A DNA stretch of 13,617 nt from assembly GCA_030433125.1 (NCBI GenBank), contig JAUIKZ010000029.1, positions 1 to 13,617 of the forward strand, given 5' to 3'. The position numbers were made by a program, and so were the translations under genes. The notes below the pieces were generated by a model, which saw only the letters and a program-made list of their open reading frames with translations, was not told where the DNA came from and made no database searches. Of the stretch, positions 1-6,852 are shown in pieces. Numbering within the stretch: the stretch's first letter is position 1; every line of letters starts with the position of its first letter. Source of the stretch: Alphaproteobacteria bacterium (GTDB taxonomy: Bacteria; Pseudomonadota; Alphaproteobacteria; UBA6184).

Positions 1-1
1 C

Positions 2-208
2 GGCGTTCGCTTTAAGCGCCTTTTTGCCATGGGTATTGACGCCTACCGGCTGCACCAGCGCTTCGCCCTGCTTGACCCAAGCGTCGGCATGCAATTACAA
101 GGCGCGACCGGCACGCTAAAACTCGACGAACAACGGCAGATCGTTCGCCAACTCGACTGGGCCATCTTTAATAACGGCACAGCCAAGCCGCTACCCGCCA
201 TTCAGTAG
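2..208 (+). CDS. lpoA: C-terminal end of LpoA-like penicillin-binding protein activator (5' part outside window)
   Basis: The frame is open from the window edge and ends at TAG 206-208, leaving 68 codons. The translation contains RLFAMGIDAYRL, then QLQGATGTLKLDE, RQLDWAIF and NNGTAKPL. This follows the C-terminus of the LppC/LpoA family, where E. coli LpoA has a Leu-Gly-Val-Asp-Ala-Trp-Arg-Leu stretch, a Gly-Asn-Thr-Gly turn and a Leu-Ser-Trp near the end. LpoA is an outer-membrane lipoprotein that activates the peptidoglycan synthase PBP1a from the periplasm. The next gene, yraN, begins one base after the stop, the same order as lpoA-yraN in Gammaproteobacteria. That supports the identification but conflicts with the alphaproteobacterial character of the rest of the window. 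Only the tail is visible, so lipobox and periplasmic-binding fold cannot be checked. Confidence 0.72.
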   Translation, partial: GVRFKRLFAMGIDAYRLHQRFALLDPSVGMQLQGATGTLKLDEQRQIVRQLDWAIFNNGTAKPLPAIQ

Positions 209-3104
209 CATGAGCAAACAGCGGGGCTCGCAGGCAGAACAAACTGTTGCCGAACAACTGCGCCGCGCTGGACATCGCATTATCGACACCAACGTGCACA
301 GCCGCTTTGGTGAAATCGACATTTTGAGCGAGCAGCACGGCACCCTGGTGGTGACCGAAGTCAAAGCGCGCAGCAACACAAGGTACGGCAGCCCCGCCGA
401 ATTTGTCACTCCGCAAAAACAACAAAAAATCATTCGCTGCTTGAAACACTTTCTCAATGGGGGCGGCATTTGGGTTTAGCCAAGGAGGGCGGCCACTCTC
501 CCGCGCCACGGGCGCAAAAGGTTCGGTAGGGGCTACCCCTTTAAAGGTGTCGGCATCCCCTATCTGCCCGGGTTCACCCCCCGGCATGGCCGCTTGCATC
601 ACGCGATACCAACAGGCCTCATGGGGTTCTTTCGTCGTGGCGCCATACACATGCAGTGCCTCTTCCGCGCGGGTAATGGCCACATACAGCAAGCGATAAT
701 ACTCCTGCAGCAAGGTGCTTTTCTCATGATCATTTTCCGCCATATACGGCGTGGGGCTCAAGGCTTTGCGCGGGCTATAAGCAAACACACCCCGGTCCAC
801 ATCCGCCACCCAGGCCGGACTTAGCTTGGGCATTTGCACCGTATCCGGCAAAATCACCACGGGCGCCTGCAAGCCCTTCGCGCCATGCACCGTTGAAATA
901 CGCACCCCATCCGCATTCGCATTATCTTGCCGCAGGGAAGGGCTTTGCAAAAACTCCCACGCTAAAAAGCTTTCAAGGCTCTGGCTACTAGCTTGTTGCT
1001 GAAACCCAATTAGGTAATCCCAAAACTGTGTGAGGTGCTCATCATAATTGTCACCCAACTGCGCCACAAACGCCCCGCGAAACCGATGTATGATGTGTTG
1101 AAAGAAATCCCCCGGTGGCAAGCTGCGCCACGCCAACACCTGCTCCAAGTGAGCCACCGCCTCTTGCGCATCGCTTTGCTGCAGTTGCGGCCATAAAGGG
1201 ACGTCACGGTTAATACACAGCTGTTGAAGGCGCTCTTCGCTAAAGCCAAACAGAGGTGACTTTAAAATACAGGCGAGTGAAAAATCATCCGTTTGGTTCA
1301 CGGCGAATTTCGCCAGGGCCAGAAGGTCTTTATAAAACAGCTGGTCCTTCAGGTTAAACCGATCCGCCGGCGCCACCGGCACCCCTTGCTGATGCAAAGC
1401 CTCTCGCAGCCCGTCCATCAGCTCCCCCCGCTGGCGTAGCAATATGTATATGTCACTGGCCGCTAGCAGCCGACCACGGCCGTGCAGCCATTTGCCCTTC
1501 TCCAGCCATTGCTTAATGTCAGCAGCCACCTGGTGCGCCAGCCTCTCGTGGGGGCTATCATCCTCATCCACCTGCATAAGAGGGTTGAGCGTAATGCTCC
1601 CCTCTGCCTGTGTAAAATAAGCCGTGTGCTGAGTGGTGTTGCCCAAAAGCGCCGCATTGCTAAACACGTTGTCGGCGAACCCCAAAATAAGCGGCAGCGA
1701 TCGAAAGGACACATCCATGGCCACACTCTCAAAGGGAATATGCGTGGCCGCCTGAGTGTAAAAAGTGCGTAAGTTGTTAAACACCTCCGGCGATGTGCCC
1801 TGAAAGCTATAAATAGCCTGCTTGTGATCACCCACCACAAACAGGGTTTTAGGCGCGGCCTTTTCCTCTGCCGCCGGCTCAAAAAAAGTGGCCGCTAAGG
1901 CGTTGATTAAGCGCCACTGAGCCCAGTTTGTGTCCTGCGCCTCATCCACCAAAATGTGGGCTATTTGCTGGTCTAGCAAATACATCAACCAGTTTAGCGT
2001 CTCATTTTCCGTGGCGATGGAGCCGGCTTTTAAAATAAGGTCCTCATAGTCAAGCACCCGTTGCGCCATTTTCGCTTCCTCATAGCGCTTTAAAAATAGC
2101 TCAATAAATTGCAGCAGCTCGGTGGTAATGGCAAAAGTGGTGTGGGCTTTGTGGGCCTCCAGCGCCTGCTCCAGCTCTGTCGCCATGTTTGTTAACACCG
2201 CCTCTAGCTGGGGGGCTTTTTTTAATAAGGCGGCGGAGGCCAGCTTTTTTCGTAATGTGTTGGTGGTGGTATAAAAAAACGGCTTTAGCGCCTCCAGCGC
2301 GTTTTCGCCCGCTTGCAAGGCCTGCAACACCTCGCGGGCGCGCGTTTGCTCTGTGGCCGTGCCGCGCTGCTTAATGGTATTAAACACCTCTTCTACACCC
2401 GCTGTGGGGGTAAACGTAGCCCCCTCATAATCCTGAAGATGCAAAAAATCCGCCAGGTTTTGCTCCAGCTCCTGGCGGGTGTAATTATAAAACAAATCCT
2501 GAAACAAACTTTTACGGGCCACCACCTGTTGGGTAAGCTCCATAAAGGTGTTATAGGTCACATGCTGATGCAGGGCCCCAAACGTAGCTCCCTCCGTGAG
2601 GTGCTCGTCTTCAAACAGCATCTCCAATTGCTGCTCGGCCAGCTGCCGGCTTTCTACCTCACTAATCAACCGAAAATCCAACGGCACCTCTTGTTGCCCC
2701 CCACACATGCCCAGCAACCGCTGGCAAAACCCGTGAATGGTATAAATGTGGAAAGCGTCAACAAGCGTAACCCAAAAAAGGTTGCGCGCCTGTTGCACCA
2801 ACGCCGCCGAGGGAGGTGTGCCCACCAGTTGCTCCAAGGCGTCTTGCAGCTCGGCCTCCTCCATCGTTACCCACACCTCAAGGCGCAAACGAATGCGCTC
2901 TTTCATTTCAGTGGCCGCCGCATTTGTAAAGGTCAGGCACAAAATTTCGCTGGCCGCCACGCCCTCCAGCAGCAAACGCAAAATGCGGTCCGTGAGCACC
3001 TTTGTTTTACCCGACCCGGCGGATGCCGACACCCACACGTTTTTGTGGGGGTGGGAAGCTAGCTGCTGACGTTGGGTAGCAAGCGTGCCCGGGCTATTGC
3101 TCAC
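168..3104 (-). CDS. addA: AddA-type double-strand break repair helicase, nuclease domain lost; chimeric C-terminus
   Basis: UvrD/RecB-like superfamily 1A helicase. AddA, with AddB, unwinds and resects broken DNA ends for RecA recombination. Motifs seen: Walker A SASAGSGKT 26-34, motif Ia LTFTNAAATEMKERI 57-71, YTIHGFCQRLL 121-131, Walker B ILVDEAQDT 384-392, motif III VVGDHKQAIYSFQG 423-436, motif IV VSFRSLP 465-471, motif V ISTVHGAKGLQAPVVILPDT 736-755, and motif VI YRLLYVAITRAEEAL 803-817. These fit alphaproteobacterial AddA. The family usually has 1100-1200 residues with a RecB-type nuclease at the C-terminus. Here homology ends near residue 881 and the last ~97 codons are antisense of yraN/lpoA, so the real gene portion is about 460-3104. 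The start is GTG at 3104, preceded by GGAG eight bases upstream, and overlaps the upstream gene by 11 bases. No addB precedes it, although addB is the usual neighbour. Confidence 0.82.
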   Translation of the reverse strand: MSNSPGTLATQRQQLASHPHKNVWVSASAGSGKTKVLTDRILRLLLEGVAASEILCLTFTNAAATEMKERIRLRLEVWVTMEEAELQDALEQLVGTPPSAALVQQARNLFWVTLVDAFHIYTIHGFCQRLLGMCGGQQEVPLDFRLISEVESRQLAEQQLEMLFEDEHLTEGATFGALHQHVTYNTFMELTQQVVARKSLFQDLFYNYTRQELEQNLADFLHLQDYEGATFTPTAGVEEVFNTIKQRGTATEQTRAREVLQALQAGENALEALKPFFYTTTNTLRKKLASAALLKKAPQLEAVLTNMATELEQALEAHKAHTTFAITTELLQFIELFLKRYEEAKMAQRVLDYEDLILKAGSIATENETLNWLMYLLDQQIAHILVDEAQDTNWAQWRLINALAATFFEPAAEEKAAPKTLFVVGDHKQAIYSFQGTSPEVFNNLRTFYTQAATHIPFESVAMDVSFRSLPLILGFADNVFSNAALLGNTTQHTAYFTQAEGSITLNPLMQVDEDDSPHERLAHQVAADIKQWLEKGKWLHGRGRLLAASDIYILLRQRGELMDGLREALHQQGVPVAPADRFNLKDQLFYKDLLALAKFAVNQTDDFSLACILKSPLFGFSEERLQQLCINRDVPLWPQLQQSDAQEAVAHLEQVLAWRSLPPGDFFQHIIHRFRGAFVAQLGDNYDEHLTQFWDYLIGFQQQASSQSLESFLAWEFLQSPSLRQDNANADGVRISTVHGAKGLQAPVVILPDTVQMPKLSPAWVADVDRGVFAYSPRKALSPTPYMAENDHEKSTLLQEYYRLLYVAITRAEEALHVYGATTKEPHEACWYRVMQAAMPGGEPGQIGDADTFKGVAPTEPFAPVARESGRPPWLNPNAAPIEKVFQAANDFLLFLRSDKFGGAAVPCVAARFDFGHHQGAVLLAQNVDFTKAAVHVGVDNAMSSAAQLFGNSLFCLRAPLFAHATEWRVAAWLCRY
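210..479 (+). pseudogene. yraN: YraN (UPF0102) nuclease-like protein, truncated at its 3' end
   Basis: The product has 89 residues, whereas the family is usually about 115 to 130. Residues 5-82 follow UPF0102 well: a basic start, GEID at 34-37, VTEVKARS at 48-55, YGSPAEFVTPQKQQKI at 59-74. Gly-Glu-Ile-Asp and Glu-Val-Lys form the PD-(D/E)XK-like nuclease core of this family, whose cellular role is poorly defined. After FL at 81-82 the expected last 35-40 residues, with the conserved Arg-Phe-Asp strand, are missing and replaced by NGGGIWV and a stop. Those last codons lie in DNA that reads as addA on the other strand. The ATG is 1 base after the lpoA stop with no clear Shine-Dalgarno sequence, so it is probably translationally coupled. 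The truncation coincides with the addA breakpoint, so it is likely a product of the junction rather than a natural short form. Confidence 0.75.
450..475. other. Junction where yraN and addA are both cut
   Basis: On the plus strand YraN similarity stops near 455. On the minus strand AddA similarity stops at about residue 881 (position 461), just after RPPWLNPNAA, which corresponds to the Pro-Ala-Trp-Leu linker between helicase and nuclease domains in alphaproteobacterial AddA. Left of this point the minus-strand frame is only antisense of yraN and lpoA. Two unrelated convergent genes ending within a few bases of each other marks a recombination or assembly joint. No insertion sequence, tRNA or direct repeat is visible here. 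Confidence 0.7.
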
Positions 3105-6100
3105 AGACGTCTCTCCATAAGGCCATAAATTTATTCAACGCACTATTTTGTTGCGCTTTGGTTGCCAGCTCATCAAAAGGCATGAGGGTTAAGTCATAAT
3201 CAGTTTGGCTGCATGCAAACACCTTTTTATCCGAGCCATCGGGCTGTTTTACAGTGCATAAACATTGGCCACATATTTTTTTCATCATGCACTGCAGATT
3301 CATATGAAGGTTCGCATATATTTTATGCTCAGGAGGAAAGATCTCATAGAGGTCTTCTTCATACAAAGCATAATACTCCTTTAGGAAGTCTATAGGGCCC
3401 ATGACAATAATTTTATTATACATGCTTAGGTCTTCGAAGAAGTGAAAATTAAAGGAGTTATTACAAACCCGGTGGGGGATACCTTTGCGCTTGCAATAGT
3501 CGGCAAATGCACTAACGTATACCAACCCATAGCCCTCACCCACTAAAAGCACGTTGTCATTTTCATCCAGTGGCACGGTGCTACCCGTAGGCCCCATCAT
3601 ATAAAGCGGTTCTCCCACTTTAAGGTTTCGATAATTTTTAGCGACAGGACTAAAAAAACCTAATCTAAATGAAATTTCACCACTGGTTTCATCAACGGTT
3701 AAGCCGCTAATAGCCAGGCCGTTATCTTTAAACTGGTTTCCCTTATACGTCAACCGCTCTAACTTAAACACCTCCCCCGGCTTAAAATTTTTGGCGGCTT
3801 GAGGTGCCTTCACGTTAAACCATACGGCTTTCGGCCCTTCTTCCACATGGGTCACCACCGGTTGCAGCATCTCTTGTAGCCACTTCCTTTTGAACTCCCA
3901 CTCCTGCGAAGCGGCGGGTTGGCGTTGAACGGCTTGATGAATAACCTTAATAGAGTCTTTCGCACTAGCCAGCGCCTTTACCACACTGCCATTATAGCGA
4001 GGGTGCAAATCTCCCAAAGCGGACACATAACCGCCTGTAGCAGCATGTTGCGACACAAAAAAGTCATGCCCTAAGCCCGATAATGGCTCTAGGTGATGCT
4101 GCTCTAAGTTGTATTGACCTGGCTCATCCTCGGCAACAACGGTATTGGGTTGAATACCAATGGCTTGCAACAACGTGCCCACCCGGAACACCTCTTTGCC
4201 TGTGGGGGTTTTGAGCACCACCTCTTTTACAGCCTTTGTTTTTTTATGAGCCTTGATCCGTGAAATAGTTGCGTTTTCAATAAAATCAACCCCGAGGTTG
4301 AGTGCCTGTTGAATTTCAGGGTAGTTAATATTGTAAGATGGCGACGCTGCAAGGCTCCCCCGATAAATAACGGTGATACCCCCCCATGTTTTTATAAGCC
4401 CATCAAAACGGGGCTCTCTTTTTTCGGCAGCGGCTTTCTTTTCCTCTTCTGCCAATATAGAACCATGGTGTTTATAAAGGCGCAACACACTACAATCCTC
4501 ATCACGCAAATATATTTTTAGCTGATGCAATTTATCAGCCTGTTCCAGCTTAGTGAACATATAGTGAATTTTTTTACAAAGCTTTACATAATAATTTAAG
4601 GCCTCGGTGGCGGTGTCGATAGCCGTTAAACCACCGCCTACAACCATTATGGGCAACCTCAGAGGGAAGTTGGTAAGGGCGTTTATATCTTCTGGGGAAT
4701 ATAAATTGGCCGTCATAAGAAAGTCAGATCCATGCCGAGCCTGGGGAATAAGGCTGTTCTCAACACCCAGCGTGGCGGGCTGCCCCGCCCCTGTAGCCAA
4801 CACCACATGAGAAAAGTTGTAGTCTTCAAAGGCTTGCTGGGTTGTTAGGGTGGTGCCAAACCGCACGCCCCCTAAAGTCAACAACTGCGGGTGACGCTCC
4901 ATTAGAAGGCGGACTAGCTTGAGCTTTACTTTATCCCATCTATCGGTGATGCCATAATTAGCCACACCGCCAAAAGCGTCATGCGGAATGTTCTCTTCCA
5001 CAAAGGCACGTACATCCGTAATATCCTCTGCCTCTAAAACCTTATTCGGAAGTGGCACTATTTTAGCCCCATCCACCAGCACAACATTGTGTCCTGACCG
5101 CATAAGATAATGGGCGGCTCCAAGCCCCGCCGGCCCCGAGCCCACCACAAGCACATCTTTGTTTGAGGGCGGTAGAGGCAGAGGCTGCAGGGTGTTTAGC
5201 GGGTTCCAGCGGATCAACAGCTCATAAATGTGAAACCCTGAAGGCATGCACATAATCATATTAATGATATGGGTTTCCACATAAGGAATGTCGATCCCCT
5301 GCAAGGTTTGGAAAATGCAACTATTAACGCAGTCATAGCATATACGGTGTCCCGTTAATAAAGCCAGCGGGTTATCCAGCAATATCACGGCCAGCGCCCC
5401 AAGAATATAACCCTCCTCTAACAACACCATCATCTCTGATATTTTTTGATCTACCGGACATCCACTGAGAGGGGTGCGAGCGTTTTCTACTATGACATCC
5501 GGATTCTTACGATCTCGCAAGCCCGTGCGACAGCTATCTTTTCCTCGTTTATGGCATTTTAAGCAAAGACTAGCTTCATCTAAGGCCGCAGCATCTGGGG
5601 TGTTAAGGGCCGTTCGCGTAAAAGGAATTCCCGTTAGGCTAAGCCCCCGCCTTTGCGCAATGATCTTCCCCCCCTCTGTTTCGTAGCGTCGCAGAAATTT
5701 AAACAATGGCGTGGTTTCATGAACGGCGCGGCCTTCAAGGGTATTAATAGCCCATTTAATATAGGCTTTATATTCCGCTAGCTCAGGCGAATTGCCCTTT
5801 TTCAACAAGGCATTGTATGCGCCCATAAAACCATAACTATCAAAATGGCAGGTTGTTTTATCGACACTTAAACGAACATATCGATAAAATATATCTAACG
5901 GGCAGTCATGAATACCTGTAGCTTTTTCTTTTAAAGGAACAACATGCTTTTGCTTAAATGCCAACACATCGGAGGCACTTAAAAACGTTTGCTGCACTTG
6001 CTCATAGCCTTGTCGAAACGTGTCGTCACCTTGTGCGAGTAAAAAAGCCTCTAGCTCTTGAGCCACAGCTATCAGTAGCTCCCCAGAAAGCATGTCCCCC

Positions 6101-6225
6101 TTTTGTACGGTGTTTATATAGGCAGCCGCTGTTGAGGGCGCCTTGGTCTCAAGGGATTGAACGAAAGAGACGTGCAGCTTTTTTTGAGCGCTAAGTGAGT
6201 GAAGTAATGAATTGGTTAGGTTCAT
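3094..6225 (-). CDS. Large iron-sulfur flavoprotein: GltD/NfnL-like half fused to PyrK/NfnS-like half
   Basis: 1043 residues. Residues 1-210 match no domain I recognise. Residues 220-330 resemble the GltD/NfnL ferredoxin-like domain: Cys221, Cys224, Cys232 and Cys256 (GCPVDQKI), then GHRICYDCVNSC with Cys296, Cys299, Cys303, and Glu317 where NfnL has a Glu cluster ligand. FAD site VLVVGSGPAGLGAAHYL 358-374; NAD(P) site MVVGGGLTAIDTATEAL 527-543; SALGDL 735-740 closes the FAD site. Residues ~795-1010 resemble an FNR/PyrK electron-transfer subunit: GPTGS 878-882, LLVGEGYG 893-900, and a [2Fe-2S] pattern Cys979, Cys985, Cys988, Cys1005. The predicted role is cytoplasmic electron transfer between NAD(P)H and another carrier such as ferredoxin; the substrate is unknown. 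ATG at 6225 has GGGAGA about 9 bases upstream. The gene follows tRNA-Gln by 21 bases and overlaps addA by 11. It lacks the glutaminase/synthase domains of GltB, so calling it glutamate synthase would be unsafe. Confidence 0.8.
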   Translation of the reverse strand: MNLTNSLLHSLSAQKKLHVSFVQSLETKAPSTAAAYINTVQKGDMLSGELLIAVAQELEAFLLAQGDDTFRQGYEQVQQTFLSASDVLAFKQKHVVPLKEKATGIHDCPLDIFYRYVRLSVDKTTCHFDSYGFMGAYNALLKKGNSPELAEYKAYIKWAINTLEGRAVHETTPLFKFLRRYETEGGKIIAQRRGLSLTGIPFTRTALNTPDAAALDEASLCLKCHKRGKDSCRTGLRDRKNPDVIVENARTPLSGCPVDQKISEMMVLLEEGYILGALAVILLDNPLALLTGHRICYDCVNSCIFQTLQGIDIPYVETHIINMIMCMPSGFHIYELLIRWNPLNTLQPLPLPPSNKDVLVVGSGPAGLGAAHYLMRSGHNVVLVDGAKIVPLPNKVLEAEDITDVRAFVEENIPHDAFGGVANYGITDRWDKVKLKLVRLLMERHPQLLTLGGVRFGTTLTTQQAFEDYNFSHVVLATGAGQPATLGVENSLIPQARHGSDFLMTANLYSPEDINALTNFPLRLPIMVVGGGLTAIDTATEALNYYVKLCKKIHYMFTKLEQADKLHQLKIYLRDEDCSVLRLYKHHGSILAEEEKKAAAEKREPRFDGLIKTWGGITVIYRGSLAASPSYNINYPEIQQALNLGVDFIENATISRIKAHKKTKAVKEVVLKTPTGKEVFRVGTLLQAIGIQPNTVVAEDEPGQYNLEQHHLEPLSGLGHDFFVSQHAATGGYVSALGDLHPRYNGSVVKALASAKDSIKVIHQAVQRQPAASQEWEFKRKWLQEMLQPVVTHVEEGPKAVWFNVKAPQAAKNFKPGEVFKLERLTYKGNQFKDNGLAISGLTVDETSGEISFRLGFFSPVAKNYRNLKVGEPLYMMGPTGSTVPLDENDNVLLVGEGYGLVYVSAFADYCKRKGIPHRVCNNSFNFHFFEDLSMYNKIIVMGPIDFLKEYYALYEEDLYEIFPPEHKIYANLHMNLQCMMKKICGQCLCTVKQPDGSDKKVFACSQTDYDLTLMPFDELATKAQQNSALNKFMALWRDVCEQ

Positions 6226-6246
6226 TGATAAGTCTCCCTAAGGAAT

Positions 6247-6320
6247 TGGCTGGAGGACCAGGATTCGAACCTAGGTTGCCCGGTCCAGAGCCGGGAGTTT
6301 TACCGCTAAACTATCCTCCA
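6247..6320 (-). tRNA. tRNA-Gln, anticodon CUG
   Basis: A 74-base cloverleaf can be folded by hand. The acceptor stem is TGGAGGA with TCCTCCA, the D stem is GTTT/AAAC with loop AGCGGTA, and the anticodon stem is CCCGG/CCGGG with loop CTCTGGA, giving anticodon CTG. The variable loop is CAAC, and the T stem CTAGG/CCTGG carries loop TTCGAAT. Discriminator G and an encoded CCA end the gene at 6247. The first base is U, as usual for tRNA-Gln. Only 10 bases separate it from the infC stop and 21 from the start of the iron-sulfur flavoprotein, so it must be processed out of a shared transcript or be expressed from a promoter inside infC. Confidence 0.95.
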
Positions 6321-6330
6321 GTAACAACAC

Positions 6331-6852
6331 TTACTTGGCTTTTTCAGGTGAAAGCACTGTTTGCGCTTGCAAGCCAATAAGCTTGGGCGGCTTATCTGGC
6401 TTGGCGATCTCTGCTACATCTTCTAGCAGGCGATTAAACACCTTCATGCCATATTCGCTGTTACGCACTTCGCGACCGCGAAAACGTAACGTTATTTTAA
6501 CCTTGTTACCGTCTTCTAAAAACTTTATAGCATTTTTTAACTTAACTTGGTAGTCATGTTCACCAATATTTGGTTTTAATTTTACCTCTTTCAGTTGAAT
6601 AACCTTCTGTTTCTTTTTCGCTTCAGAGGCTTTTTTTTGCTGCTCATAGCGATACTTACCATAGTCAAGGGCCTTACAAACCGGTGGGGTTGCATTTGGC
6701 GACACCTCCACCAAGTCGAGGCCAGCATCTTTGGCGTGATTCATGGCCTCACGCACGGGCATTACCCCTAACATTTCACCGTGTTCATTAATAAACCGGA
6801 CGTCGGTTGCACGAATTTGATGGTTGATTCGTGTTGTATCTTTAGAGCTCAT
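6331..6852 (-). CDS. infC: Translation initiation factor IF-3
   Basis: 173 residues, normal for the family. IF-3 binds the 30S subunit, prevents premature 50S joining and checks start-codon and initiator-tRNA pairing. The N-terminal domain has INHQIRATDVRFINEHGEML at 9-28 and VSPNATPPVCKALDYGKYRY at 50-69. A lysine-rich linker spans 71-83. The C-terminal domain starts near VIQLKEVKLKPNIGEHDYQV at 84-103 and contains VKITLRFRGRE at 118-128. The start is a plain ATG, so the rare AUU-type start used for autoregulation in E. coli infC is not used here. The ATG overlaps the thrS stop in an ATGA arrangement, implying translational coupling. It ends 10 bases before tRNA-Gln. Confidence 0.96.
   Translation of the reverse strand: MSSKDTTRINHQIRATDVRFINEHGEMLGVMPVREAMNHAKDAGLDLVEVSPNATPPVCKALDYGKYRYEQQKKASEAKKKQKVIQLKEVKLKPNIGEHDYQVKLKNAIKFLEDGNKVKITLRFRGREVRNSEYGMKVFNRLLEDVAEIAKPDKPPKLIGLQAQTVLSPEKAK

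Noticed and set aside
2313..3062. Plus-strand open frame of about 249 codons opposite addA
   Set aside because: It lies wholly antisense to helicase motifs of addA, has no recognisable domain and contains lysine/glutamine/histidine-rich low-information sequence; a shadow of the real gene.
3094..6225. Annotation as glutamate synthase small subunit or dihydroorotate dehydrogenase subunit
   Set aside because: Only the electron-transfer modules of those enzymes are present. There is no GltB or PyrD catalytic domain in the protein or next to it.
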